A stretch of 64,000 nt of DNA from RU20A sp042610495 (GTDB lineage Bacteria > Pseudomonadota > Alphaproteobacteria > Rhizobiales > Rhizobiaceae). Below, in pieces: positions 18,176 through 26,983 of this stretch. The stretch is taken from positions 186,001 through 250,000 of the forward strand of contig NZ_JBHGAP010000001.1 in NCBI RefSeq assembly GCF_042610495.1. Direction: 5' to 3'. Under the pieces are notes generated by a model. It was not told the origin of the DNA and ran no database searches. It saw only the letters and a list, made by a program, of their open reading frames with translations. The translations under genes and the position numbers were made by a program. The number at the start of each line of letters is the position of its first letter. The first letter of the stretch is position 1.

Positions 18176-18203
18176 AACGGCCCGGCAGGGATGCCGGGCC
18201 GTT
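18176..18203 (-). terminator. Intrinsic terminator between sulP-type gene and exported protein gene
   Basis: Perfect 12-base arms AACGGCCCGGCA and TGCCGGGCCGTT enclose GGGA. The A-rich run just to the left (18168-18177) becomes a U-rich tract on the minus strand, so it best serves the leftward gene ending at 18225. Confidence 0.8.
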
Positions 18204-18224
18204 GCACGTCCAGGATTAACCGGA

Positions 18225-19418
18225 TCAGTTGTTGGCCGTGACCGTTACGCCCAGCACCTGCGGCAGCGTGTTCGGCGCGCCCATGGCGGCACCCGCGATC
18301 ATCGGGACCGGAACCGGGTTGGCCGGCTTGGCGCTGATCGTCAGGCTCTTCGGGTTGTCCAGATAGCTGTTGACGGCGGCAGACACCTGGTTCTGCAGTT
18401 CCGGCACGTTGAGCTGCGCCATCATGATCGGCACCATGGCCTTCAGCGACTGGGCAAACTGGTCGCCCGGAACGCCCTGCTGTCCGCCGACGTAGTCGAG
18501 CGCACGCTTGGTGATGCTGGCATCGTCGAACCGGATTTCGGCACTGTTGAAGGTCAGCTGCTGCATCAGGCCCATCATGGCAAGGCCCATGGCCTGGTTG
18601 GCCTGTTCCTTGTTCGGATTGGCCTCGGCGGCCTTCACGGCGTCCTGCATCGCCTTCACGAACTGCAGCGTGTAGCCGGAAAAGTCGAAGGCAAGATTGA
18701 GCTTGCCGACATTGGCGAAGTCGAAGGCAAACTGGTCGAGCTTCATATTGCCCGTCTCGACCTGCCAGCTGCCCTTCATCGTGACTTCGCCATTGACCTG
18801 CATGAGGCCGAGCTTTTCCAGCGCATCCTTGGTCTTGGCATCGTCTGTCTGCGACAGGTCGGCCTTGATGTTCTTGAGGTCCGCGTCGAAGTCGAAGCCC
18901 TTGCCGTCCTCAAGCGCGGTCATGTTGGCTTCGGAGCTTTCCATCGAGAAGACTTCCTTGCCCTTGACGGTCACGATCAGAGGGCCGGTCGAGGCCGTCT
19001 CGTAGGTCAGCATGTCATCGATCGTGCCGCCATTCGGATTGCCGGGGATGCTGAGGCCCCCCATCTGCATGTCCTTGACGGAGAAGCTGTTGTCGCCCTC
19101 CTTCAGATCGACGTCCGGCAGTGCGACGGTTTCGACGTAATAGCCACCGTCATCCTGCGCCTCAACGCCTTCCATGGTCACTTCGCCGACATTGATAGAC
19201 TTGGAATCGGGGCCGCTGACAACGAGCTTGGTGCCCTCAAGCGTCACGGTGGTGCCATCGACCGACACCTTGTCATAGGCAATCGTCGCGCCGCTGGTGG
19301 CATAGGCTGCATTGAGCTTGGCAACGAGATCCGCACCATCGAGCGCGAATGCAGGGCTTGCAAACGCAAGCGCAGCGACGCCGGACAGGAGAAGGCGGGA
19401 CGAGCCGAAGAGCTTCAT
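18225..19418 (-). CDS. Exported protein of unknown function (397 aa)
   Basis: I do not recognise this protein with confidence. It has a clear Sec signal peptide (MKLFGSSRLLLSGVAALAFASPAFA), so it should be periplasmic or outer-membrane associated. The mature part is acidic and rich in beta-type segments (GTTVTLEGTKLVVSG, VTMKGSWQVETGNM) interrupted by helical stretches rich in Met and Gln around residues 260-300. No cysteine is seen in the mature protein and there is no lipobox. The pattern is reminiscent of DUF945/AsmA-like repeated beta proteins, which is only an impression. It is transcribed alone, with its own terminator. Confidence 0.75.
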   Translation of the reverse strand: MKLFGSSRLLLSGVAALAFASPAFALDGADLVAKLNAAYATSGATIAYDKVSVDGTTVTLEGTKLVVSGPDSKSINVGEVTMEGVEAQDDGGYYVETVALPDVDLKEGDNSFSVKDMQMGGLSIPGNPNGGTIDDMLTYETASTGPLIVTVKGKEVFSMESSEANMTALEDGKGFDFDADLKNIKADLSQTDDAKTKDALEKLGLMQVNGEVTMKGSWQVETGNMKLDQFAFDFANVGKLNLAFDFSGYTLQFVKAMQDAVKAAEANPNKEQANQAMGLAMMGLMQQLTFNSAEIRFDDASITKRALDYVGGQQGVPGDQFAQSLKAMVPIMMAQLNVPELQNQVSAAVNSYLDNPKSLTISAKPANPVPVPMIAGAAMGAPNTLPQVLGVTVTANN

Positions 19419-19707
19419 GGGGTGTTTCCTTGTTCGATCACGGAAGGTTTAAGGTCGGGATCTTGTTGTTGAGACGAATTGTGGCGGGACTATATTCGAC
19501 AAGCCCGGCCGTCCACCAGCCCGTTGCGCGCGAAGCCAACCGACGTGCTTAATTTTGGGTGGTTCTCCCAAACGGCAAGGGCAGGGGCGCATGCAGCGGC
19601 GCAAAGATCGGTAAATTCCCTCCTTCCATAGCCATCAACCCGTTTCTCCACAGGGCTTTGCGGCCCTTTGCCTTGCTGCTTTGCCTGTCATGGGATAACC
19701 CGGATAC

Positions 19708-21963
19708 ATGGGACAGAGCCTTGTGCCGCCGGGCGGCGGCGATGACGACAATATTCTTCCGGTCGATCTGAAGGCGGCGCTCGAGGAGCGTTATCTCGCC
19801 TATGCCTTGTCGACCATCATGCACCGGGCGCTGCCGGACGTGCGCGACGGGCTGAAGCCTGTCCACCGCCGCATCGTCTACGCCATGAGCGAGATGGGCC
19901 TTCGCCCCAACTCCGCCTTCCGCAAATGCGCCAAGATCGTCGGCGAGGTCATGGGTAACTTCCACCCCCATGGCGACCAGGCGATCTATGATGCGCTCGC
20001 CCGCCTCGCGCAGGATTTCTCGCAGCGCTATCCACTGGTCAACGGCCAGGGCAATTTCGGCAATATCGACGGCGATAGCCCGGCCGCGATGCGCTACACC
20101 GAAAGCAAGATGACCGAGGTCGCCGAGCTGCTGCTCGAGGGCATCGACCAGGACGCCGTCGATTTCCGCGACACCTACGACGAATCCAACAAGGAGCCGG
20201 AAGTCCTTCCCGGCGCCTTCCCGAACCTGCTGGCCAATGGCGCCACCGGCATTGCTGTGGGCATGGCGACCTCGATCCCCTCGCACAATGTGCACGAGAT
20301 CTGCGATGCGGCGCTGCATCTCATCAAGGATCGCGACGCGCCGGTCGAAAAGCTCGTGGAATTCATCGAAGGCCCGGATTTCCCGACCGGCGGCATCATC
20401 ATCGAAAGCCGCGAGAGCATTCTCGAGGCCTACAAGACCGGCCGCGGCGGGTTCCGCGTCCGCGCCAAGTGGGAAATCGAGGATCTGGGCCGCGGCGGCT
20501 ACCAGATCATCGTCACCGAAATCCCCTATCAGGTACAGAAGTCGCGGCTGATCGAAAAGATCGCCGAGCTCCTGATCGCCCGCAAGCTGCCGCTGCTGGA
20601 AGACATCCGCGACGAATCGGCCGAAGACATCCGTGTCGTGCTCATCCCCAAGAGCCGCACGGTGGATGCGAGCCTCCTGATGGAATCGCTCTTCCGCCTG
20701 ACGGAGCTGGAAAGCCGTTTCCCGCTCAACATGAACGTGCTCTCCAAGGGCCGCGTGCCGCGCGTTATGTCGCTGCGCGATGTGCTGGTGGAGTGGCTCG
20801 ATCACCGGCAGGAGGTGCTGGTCCGCCGCTCGCGCCACCGTCTTGCCGCCATCGACCGCCGGCTGGAAATCCTCGGCGGCTACCTGATCGCCTACCTCAA
20901 CATCGATGAGGTGATCCGCATCATCCGCGAGGAGGACGAGCCGAAGCCGGCGCTGATGGCGCGCTTTGCGCTGACCGACTTGCAGGCGGAATCGATCCTC
21001 AACATGCGGCTCCGCTCGCTGCGCAAGCTCGAGGAATTCGAGATCCGCACCGAATTCGACGGGCTGACCAAGGAAAAGGCCGACATCGAGGCGCTGCTGG
21101 CCTCCGAGACAAAGCAGTGGCAGGTCGTCTCCCACGAAATTTCCGACCTGAAGAAGCGCTATGCGAAGGCGACCGACCTCGGCCGACGCCGCACCCAGTT
21201 CGCCGACGCGCCCGTCGCCGATGTCGAGGCCATCCAGCAGGCGATGATCGAGAAGGAGCCGATCACCGTCGTCGTCTCTGAAAAGGGCTGGATCCGCGCG
21301 CTGAAGGGCCATATCGCGGATGTCTCGTCGCTGCAGTTCAAAGAAGGCGACAAGCTGAAGCTCGCTTTCCCGGCCCAGACGACGGACCGTATCCTGCTCT
21401 TCACCACCGGCGGCAAGGCCTACACGCTCGGCGGCGACAAGCTGCCCGGCGGCCGCGGCCATGGCGAGCCGGTGCGCATCATGGTGGACATGGAGAACGA
21501 TCAGGACATCCTGACCGCTTTCGTGCACGATCCTGCCCGCAAGCTTCTGGTGTCCTCGGCCGCCGGCAACGGCTTCATCGTTCCGGAAACCGATGTCGTG
21601 GCGAACACCCGCAAGGGCAAGCAGGTGATGAACGTCGCCATGCCGGACGAGGCAAAGCTCGTCGTTCCCGTCTCCGGCGACCACATCGCCGTGGTCGGCG
21701 AGAACCGCAAGATGCTGGTCTTCCCGCTGATCCAGATCCCGGAAATGGGGCGCGGCAAGGGCGTGCGCCTGCAGCGCTACAAGGACGGCGGCATCTCCGA
21801 CGCCAAGTTCTTCGCCATCGCCGACGGCCTGACCTGGGAAGACAGCGCCGGCCGCACCTTCACCAAGACCAAGGACGAACTCATCGAATGGCTCGGCGAC
21901 CGCGCAACGGCCGGCCGCACGGTGCCGAAGGGCTTTCCACGCAGCGGTCGCTTTGCCGGGTAG
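19708..21963 (+). CDS. parC: DNA topoisomerase IV subunit A
   Basis: ParC is the DNA-cleaving subunit of topoisomerase IV, which decatenates daughter chromosomes. The 751-residue length and the single C-terminal beta-pinwheel that lacks a GyrA box fit ParC rather than GyrA. The catalytic tyrosine is Tyr130 in AAMRYTE. In the quinolone pocket the sequence is HPHGDQAIYDA (86-96): Gln91 takes the place of the usual Ser/Thr and Asp95 replaces Glu. The ATG at 19708 gives an N terminus of about 20 residues before the conserved LEERYLAYALSTI. parE is not in the window. Confidence 0.95.
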   Translation: MGQSLVPPGGGDDDNILPVDLKAALEERYLAYALSTIMHRALPDVRDGLKPVHRRIVYAMSEMGLRPNSAFRKCAKIVGEVMGNFHPHGDQAIYDALARLAQDFSQRYPLVNGQGNFGNIDGDSPAAMRYTESKMTEVAELLLEGIDQDAVDFRDTYDESNKEPEVLPGAFPNLLANGATGIAVGMATSIPSHNVHEICDAALHLIKDRDAPVEKLVEFIEGPDFPTGGIIIESRESILEAYKTGRGGFRVRAKWEIEDLGRGGYQIIVTEIPYQVQKSRLIEKIAELLIARKLPLLEDIRDESAEDIRVVLIPKSRTVDASLLMESLFRLTELESRFPLNMNVLSKGRVPRVMSLRDVLVEWLDHRQEVLVRRSRHRLAAIDRRLEILGGYLIAYLNIDEVIRIIREEDEPKPALMARFALTDLQAESILNMRLRSLRKLEEFEIRTEFDGLTKEKADIEALLASETKQWQVVSHEISDLKKRYAKATDLGRRRTQFADAPVADVEAIQQAMIEKEPITVVVSEKGWIRALKGHIADVSSLQFKEGDKLKLAFPAQTTDRILLFTTGGKAYTLGGDKLPGGRGHGEPVRIMVDMENDQDILTAFVHDPARKLLVSSAAGNGFIVPETDVVANTRKGKQVMNVAMPDEAKLVVPVSGDHIAVVGENRKMLVFPLIQIPEMGRGKGVRLQRYKDGGISDAKFFAIADGLTWEDSAGRTFTKTKDELIEWLGDRATAGRTVPKGFPRSGRFAG

Positions 21964-21982
21964 GGGCGGTCAGCCGGGAGCT

Positions 21983-22372
21983 TCAGGCGGGGTAGGGGAC
22001 GGTGTGGTCGGCGAGGAAGGCGGCTGCCCCGGCTTCGTCAATCTCGCCGGCAGCAATATCCAGCATAAGAACGACAATCTCTGCATGCGACGCTTCGATC
22101 ATGTGTCCATTGAGCAGCAAGAATGCGAAACTACAAACGAATGCCGTCTGGGCGTTAGCGTCCGCGAATGGACGAGTGCGCGCCAGCTGACAGAGATACA
22201 TGGCGGCCATCTTGAACAGATCCGGTCTTTCGCCGGCGGTCAATTCATTTGCGGCATTCAGCACCGCTTCAAGCGCCGCAGAATTGGAAAGTCCCGCTAG
22301 ACCTCCGTTGGTGGTCACATATTCGGATTGAATCGTCTCGAAAACATTGCGGGATAGCGACCGCCCCCTCAC
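21983..22372 (-). CDS. Doc/Fic-family toxin homologue with degenerate active site
   Basis: The 129-residue protein aligns with death-on-curing (Doc) toxins, which phosphorylate EF-Tu. The Doc catalytic motif is HxFx(D/N)(A/G)NKR; here residues 67-75 read RPFADANAQ. The motif His, Lys and Arg are replaced by Arg67, Ala74 and Gln75, while Phe69, Asp71 and Asn73 are kept. Loss of the His and of the basic residues that hold the nucleotide predicts an inactive or altered enzyme. The start overlaps the AbrB antitoxin gene by 4 bases (ATGA), the normal order for this toxin-antitoxin type. The open frame is otherwise intact. Confidence 0.8.
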   Translation of the reverse strand: MRGRSLSRNVFETIQSEYVTTNGGLAGLSNSAALEAVLNAANELTAGERPDLFKMAAMYLCQLARTRPFADANAQTAFVCSFAFLLLNGHMIEASHAEIVVLMLDIAAGEIDEAGAAAFLADHTVPYPA

Positions 22373-22590
22373 GTGCTGAGTTTCCTCATCGCCGTGCGGT
22401 ATTTCTCCATACCCATTCGCGCTGCCTTCAATTGCTCCGCGAAATCAGCATCTTGTGGCACGAGAACCAGACTGCTTGCTTCTCGCCGCAATTCAAGCGT
22501 GTCGCCAACCTTGACCCCCAGGCTGTCCAGCACGTCTTTAGGTATAATGACGCCGACCGAATTGCCGATCTTCCGAAGTACGACGTCCAT
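22369..22590 (-). CDS. AbrB/MazE/SpoVT-type antitoxin
   Basis: This 73-residue protein has the swapped-hairpin AbrB fold: an N-terminal VVLRKIGNSVGVIIPKDVL segment followed by GVKVGDTLELRRE. Such proteins bind DNA as dimers and neutralise a partner toxin with their C-terminal tail, here about residues 48-73. It is directly upstream of the Doc homologue and overlaps it by 4 bases, so the two are co-translated. It probably represses its own promoter, but no clear operator palindrome was picked out in the 69 bases to the next gene. Confidence 0.85.
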   Translation of the reverse strand: MDVVLRKIGNSVGVIIPKDVLDSLGVKVGDTLELRREASSLVLVPQDADFAEQLKAARMGMEKYRTAMRKLST

Positions 22591-22659
22591 GACGGAAATC
22601 CAATGATCGAGAGTTAAGGCCGGATTGTAATGTGAGGTTGAGTGCCTTGCAACCCGGCG

Positions 22660-23547
22660 TCATCCCGCCGCCGTGCGCCGTCGTGCGACCCGCATCTGCC
22701 ACAGCGAATGGCCGATCAGCGCCAGAACGAGGATGAAGCCGCCGAGAAGCGTACGGCTGCCGGGTACTTCCGCGAAGACGATCCAGACCCAGATGGGCGC
22801 GAGGATTGTTTCGAGCAGGTAGAACATCCCCACCTCCGGTGCGGAGAGGTAGCGCGGCCCGGTGGCGAGCAGGAAGAAAGCGAGCGGGATCATGACGAGA
22901 CCGTCGAGCATGATCCACTCCGGATGCGCGATGACGAGACCGCCGGCCGGCAGGAGCGCCAGCGCCGCAAGGCCGGGCGCGGCGGCGGTGACGAGCGGCA
23001 CGAGGCCCATGTCGCGATTGCTGGCGCGGCTGATGGTGATCGCCGTGCCGAGCATCAGGGCCGAGCACGCCGCCATGAGATCGCCGAAGAGATGGCCGCT
23101 TTCCAGTCCCTCCGACACGATGAGCCCGACGCCGCCGACCATGATCGCCATCGTCAGCAGCGTGGCATTCGACGGCCGCTCGCCGAGGAAGATCCAGGAC
23201 AGCAGGGCCGCGAACATTGAGGTGAAGGCGAGAATGAAAACGACATTTGCGGTCGATGTGTTGAAGACGGCGATCAGGAAGGTGAAGGTGTTGATGCCGT
23301 AGCAGAGGCCGACGGCGAGCCCCGCCCATCCCGGAATGAGCGCGATCGGCTTCTTCAAGAAGCGGTTCAGCACCACCCAGGCGACGAGCGACACCGCCAC
23401 CGTACAGGCGCAGCGAAGCGCCAGAACCGACCAGATCTCGCCGTCACCGGCGCGCAGCAGCGGAATGTCGAAGGAGAGGCTGAGCCCGCCGAGACCGGTC
23501 AGGATTAGGCCGCGGCGATGGTGGCTGGAGGCGTCTGTCACGGGCAT
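22660..23547 (-). CDS. EamA/DMT superfamily transporter
   Basis: The 295-residue protein has ten hydrophobic segments arranged as two five-helix EamA repeats (about 12-140 and 155-285), the layout of the drug/metabolite transporter superfamily. The N terminus is polar and starts MPVTDASSHHRRG. It ends with a short basic tail. Substrate is unknown; many relatives export amino acids or metabolites. It stands alone between the antitoxin gene and a 170-base gap in which I see no further gene. Confidence 0.88.
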   Translation of the reverse strand: MPVTDASSHHRRGLILTGLGGLSLSFDIPLLRAGDGEIWSVLALRCACTVAVSLVAWVVLNRFLKKPIALIPGWAGLAVGLCYGINTFTFLIAVFNTSTANVVFILAFTSMFAALLSWIFLGERPSNATLLTMAIMVGGVGLIVSEGLESGHLFGDLMAACSALMLGTAITISRASNRDMGLVPLVTAAAPGLAALALLPAGGLVIAHPEWIMLDGLVMIPLAFFLLATGPRYLSAPEVGMFYLLETILAPIWVWIVFAEVPGSRTLLGGFILVLALIGHSLWQMRVARRRTAAG

Positions 23548-23717
23548 GGTCCACAGTCGGGAACGTCGTCACGACGAGCGTTCGGCGTTCGGCTATCGAT
23601 CCCGACAGCCTTAACGTGTTTTGCCGCCCATGGAAATCGACAGGCGCGGCGCGCCGACTGCCGAAAACGACGCGGCTGCGCCCTGACAGCGTGAACCAAA
23701 GTGTGGGCTGCGGACCG

Positions 23718-24473
23718 CTATTGGGCGTCTGCCTCGTAGCGTTCCCAGCCGCGCGCCATCAGATGCTCCTGCGGCAGGAACTTGGTCTTGTAGTCCATCT
23801 TGCGCGATCCCTTGACCCAGTAGCCGAGGTAGACATGCGGCAAACCACGGTCGCGGGCGCGGCGAATGTGGTCGAGGATCATGAAGGTACCGAGGGAGCG
23901 GTCCTGCAGGGCGGGATCGAAATAGGAGTAGACCATCGACAGGCCGTCGCCCATTTTATCGGTGAGCGCCGCCGCGATCAGCGGCCCGCGCGTCTCGCCG
24001 ATGCTGTCGCCTTCGCGGCGCAGCCGGTATTCGATGATCTTCGTGTTGACGTGCGTATCCTCCACCATCATCGCATAGTCGAGCACCGACATATCCGACA
24101 TGCCACCGCGCTGGTGGCGGTGATCGAGATAGGTGCGGAACAGGCTGTATTGCTCGCTGGACGGCTCGGCCGGATATTCCGCCGACACAATGTCTCGGTT
24201 GGCGGCGATGATCCGCCGCATAGACTTCGTCGGATTGAATTCGTTGGCCAGAATACGCACCGAAATGCAGGCGCGGCAGGTCTCGCAGGCCGGGCGATAG
24301 GCAATGTTCTGCGAGCGGCGGAAACCGCCCTGCGTCAGCAGATCGTTGAGCTCAGGCGCCCGCTCGCCGACCATGTGGGTGAACACCTTCCGCTCCATTT
24401 CATTGGGCAGATAGGGGCAGGCCGCCGGCGCGGTGAGATAGAACTGCGGGGACGGTGCCGTCTGCGTGTTCAT
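23718..24473 (-). CDS. bpt: Aspartate/glutamate leucyltransferase (N-end rule)
   Basis: Bpt transfers leucine from Leu-tRNA to proteins with N-terminal Asp or Glu, marking them for ClpS/ClpAP degradation. The start at 24473 gives a 251-residue protein beginning MNTQTAPSPQFYLTAP, the usual N terminus; a frame 21 codons longer upstream has no family similarity. The CxxC region ACETCRACISVR lies near residue 70, as in ATE1/Bpt proteins. The C-terminal part (YLGYWVKGSRKMDYK) carries the conserved acyltransferase segment. It is often annotated as arginyltransferase in rhizobia. Confidence 0.93.
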   Translation of the reverse strand: MNTQTAPSPQFYLTAPAACPYLPNEMERKVFTHMVGERAPELNDLLTQGGFRRSQNIAYRPACETCRACISVRILANEFNPTKSMRRIIAANRDIVSAEYPAEPSSEQYSLFRTYLDHRHQRGGMSDMSVLDYAMMVEDTHVNTKIIEYRLRREGDSIGETRGPLIAAALTDKMGDGLSMVYSYFDPALQDRSLGTFMILDHIRRARDRGLPHVYLGYWVKGSRKMDYKTKFLPQEHLMARGWERYEADAQ

Positions 24474-24644
24474 GGAAGTGCGGATCGTTCCTTTCGAGTC
24501 CCGATGCTGCCCCACAGGATGGCGCAAGTTCGGCAAACGTCAACAAGAGGTTTTTGCGGGCGTCTTGTCCGTATCACCCCGCTTGAAATGCAGCACCCGG
24601 CCATCACGCGGACGACCGGGTGCAGGATGGCTCAGCCGCTTCGA

Positions 24645-25109
24645 TCAGTAGAAATCCCGGCGAACGGTCACGGTTCCAATCAGCAGGTCATGCAGCAGGC
24701 GTCCGCGGTCGGTGAAAAGGCCGACCAGCAGCACGAGCGGTGTCAGCACCGCATTGGCGATCCAGAACAGCACGAGGTGCACCATAGCCATCATGAAATC
24801 CATCGGCTGCCCGTCGAGGCGCGCCACCTGCAGGCCCATCATGCGCATGCCCGGCGAGGCCTGCGTGCGACCGCCGACCGTCATGCCGAAATAGGCGACA
24901 GCAACGATGAAATAGAGCACCGGGTAGAGCGCGAAACCGAGGCCGAAGGTCAGGATGCCGAGGAAGAATACCACAAGGGCTGCCGGCACCCAGAGGATGG
25001 CGATCATCACGTAGTCGAAAATGAAGGCCAGCGCCCGGCGCCAGAGAACGCCGCGATAGGCACGCCAGTCCTCGCTGGGCAGGTTCACCGGGGAGATGGG
25101 GACGGTCAT
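24645..25109 (-). CDS. RDD family membrane protein
   Basis: The 154-residue protein has the RDD family layout of three main hydrophobic segments (about 30-55, 60-80, 110-135). The family's Arg-Asp-Asp signature is relaxed to RRALAFIFDYVM here. A conserved GRTQASPGMRMMGLQV segment follows the second helix. A GGAG sequence precedes the ATG on the minus strand. The function of RDD proteins is mostly unknown; some are thought to act in ion transport or stress adaptation. It precedes hemB in no shared direction-specific operon that I can prove, although both run leftward. Confidence 0.85.
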   Translation of the reverse strand: MTVPISPVNLPSEDWRAYRGVLWRRALAFIFDYVMIAILWVPAALVVFFLGILTFGLGFALYPVLYFIVAVAYFGMTVGGRTQASPGMRMMGLQVARLDGQPMDFMMAMVHLVLFWIANAVLTPLVLLVGLFTDRGRLLHDLLIGTVTVRRDFY

Positions 25110-25187
25110 GGGTTTAAGCTCCTTCTTTCCCTTCCATATGGGCGTGCCCCGCCCGCGTGAAAAGATGGCACCATCAAAGAAACCGCC

Positions 25188-26201
25188 TCAGCCCCTGGCC
25201 AGAATACGGGCCACCTCCGGCGCGAAATAGGTCAGGATGCCATCGCAGCCGGCGCGCTTGAAACAGAGCAGGGTCTCGAGCATGGCGCGTTCCCCGTCGA
25301 TCCACCCGTTCATCGCCGCCGCCTTGATCTGGGTATATTCGCCGGAGACCTGGTAGGCAAAGACCGGCAGGCCAAAGGCTTCCTTGATGCGCCAGCAGAT
25401 GTCGAGATAGGGCAGGCCGGGTTTGACCATCAGCATGTCCGCGCCTTCTTCCACATCGAGCGCGGCATCGCGCACGGCTTCGGTGCCGTTGGCCGGATCG
25501 AGGTAATAGGTCTTCTTGTCGCCCTTGAGCAGGCCGCCGGTGTTGATCGCCTCGCGGTACGGGCCATAAAAGGCGGAGGCGAATTTCGTCGCATAGGACA
25601 TGATGCCGACTTGGTGGTGGCCAGCGGCATCGAGCGCGCGGCGGATGGCGCCGATGCGCCCGTCCATCATGTCCGAGGGCGCGATGATGTCGGCGCCGGA
25701 ATCTGCCTGGATGACGGCAGCGCGCGCAATCGCCTCCACCGTTTCGTCATTGACGATCTCGCCGTCGCGCAGGATGCCGTCATGGCCATGGCTGGTGAAG
25801 GGATCGAGCGCGACATCGGTGATGAGGCCGATCCCCGGCACCGCTGCCTTGATGGCGCGCGTCGCCTGATTGATGAGATTGTCGGACGACAGACTGTAGG
25901 AACCGGTGACGTCGCGCAACTCCATCGCCTCGTTGGGAAAGGTTGCCAGTGCGGGAATACCGAGATCGGCCGCCTCGCGCGCGGCCTCCACGGCCTTGTC
26001 CACGCTCATGCGGTTGACGCCGGGCATGGCTGCCACGGGCTCGACGATCCCGGAGCCGGGGACGAGGAAGATCGGCCAGATGAGATCATCCACCGAAAGC
26101 GACGTCTCGCGCACCAACCGGCGCGTCCAGTCGGCCTTGCGGTTGCGGCGCATGCGCCGGTGACCGGTGATCTCGTCCACAAGATTGATTTTGTCCGCCA
26201 T
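25188..26201 (-). CDS. hemB: Delta-aminolevulinic acid dehydratase (porphobilinogen synthase)
   Basis: HemB condenses two 5-aminolevulinate molecules to porphobilinogen in heme biosynthesis. The 337-residue protein has both active-site lysines: Lys206 in MSYATKFAS and the Schiff-base Lys260 in MLMVKPGLPY. The metal-binding stretch TDVALDPFTSHGHDG (128-142) has Asp/Ala where zinc enzymes have three cysteines, which marks the magnesium-dependent, zinc-independent class known from rhizobia. The start ATG at 26201 is well placed. Heme supply relates it loosely to ctaA at 58.7 kb. Confidence 0.97.
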   Translation of the reverse strand: MADKINLVDEITGHRRMRRNRKADWTRRLVRETSLSVDDLIWPIFLVPGSGIVEPVAAMPGVNRMSVDKAVEAAREAADLGIPALATFPNEAMELRDVTGSYSLSSDNLINQATRAIKAAVPGIGLITDVALDPFTSHGHDGILRDGEIVNDETVEAIARAAVIQADSGADIIAPSDMMDGRIGAIRRALDAAGHHQVGIMSYATKFASAFYGPYREAINTGGLLKGDKKTYYLDPANGTEAVRDAALDVEEGADMLMVKPGLPYLDICWRIKEAFGLPVFAYQVSGEYTQIKAAAMNGWIDGERAMLETLLCFKRAGCDGILTYFAPEVARILARG

Positions 26202-26416
26202 GGCCGTCTCCTGCCGTCAGCGCATCGGCGGGATGATCGGAAGATCACCGGGATGGCCGATGCGGCACCTTGAAAGGGCAGGGGCACCTGTCCCGCGAAA
26301 GGTTCGCGGCTCCCTGCTTCGTGGCTCACGGTCTAGCATGGTGCCCGCCGACAGGGAAACGGCCCCGAGGACATGAGGCGTTTCAATTCGACGCAGCTTC
26401 GGTTTACTGTCGCGCC

Positions 26417-26854
26417 ATGTTTCCTGATTCCGCCCAGGTGCCCAAACCGTCCTTGCTCGACATCCTCTTCGGGATCTTCCTGAGGATCGTGTCGCTGTCT
26501 GCCTTCTGGTACGGGCTCTGCTACTGGGCCATGCTGATCGGCTACAGCTTCAACGGCGAAGGCCGCTTCGACCTGCTGCCGGTGCCATGGCGCGCGGCGG
26601 CCGCGGCGCTTGCGGTCGTCTTTCCCGTGGCGGCCGTCGGTTTATGGCTGCTGGTCTCCTGGGGGCCGGTCATCTGGCTACTGGGCGCAGCGATCGAACT
26701 GACCATGTTCGAATTCTATCCGGCCGTCTTCGGCACGCGCCCGGTGCTGCTGGCCGCCCATGCGATGATCGTCGCGACCTTCCTGGCTTTCCAGGCCGTT
26801 TTCGCCTGGGAACGCTACAAGAAGGCAAAGGCTGCAAGGGTTCATTCACCCTGA
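26417..26854 (+). CDS. DUF6163-type small membrane protein
   Basis: Starting at the ATG at 26417, the protein has 145 residues and four hydrophobic segments (about 13-40, 53-75, 78-100 and 108-128), with a basic C-terminal tail. A longer in-frame reading to 26270 adds a cysteine-rich, unlikely N terminus. Proteins like this sit between hemB and ldtR in many Rhizobiales and are annotated DUF6163; I recall no proven function. It runs in the same direction as ldtR, 129 bases upstream. Confidence 0.78.
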   Translation: MFPDSAQVPKPSLLDILFGIFLRIVSLSAFWYGLCYWAMLIGYSFNGEGRFDLLPVPWRAAAAALAVVFPVAAVGLWLLVSWGPVIWLLGAAIELTMFEFYPAVFGTRPVLLAAHAMIVATFLAFQAVFAWERYKKAKAARVHSP

Positions 26855-26983
26855 TCGGCGCTGCCCTTCCGGTAAGCTCATGTTAAGCCTGCGGTTTAAG
26901 TAGAATTTTAGGCGCATTCGATAGGGTCTCACTCAAGGCGGGAAGAACAGACACCGCCAAACAAAACAGTGAGGCACATGATC

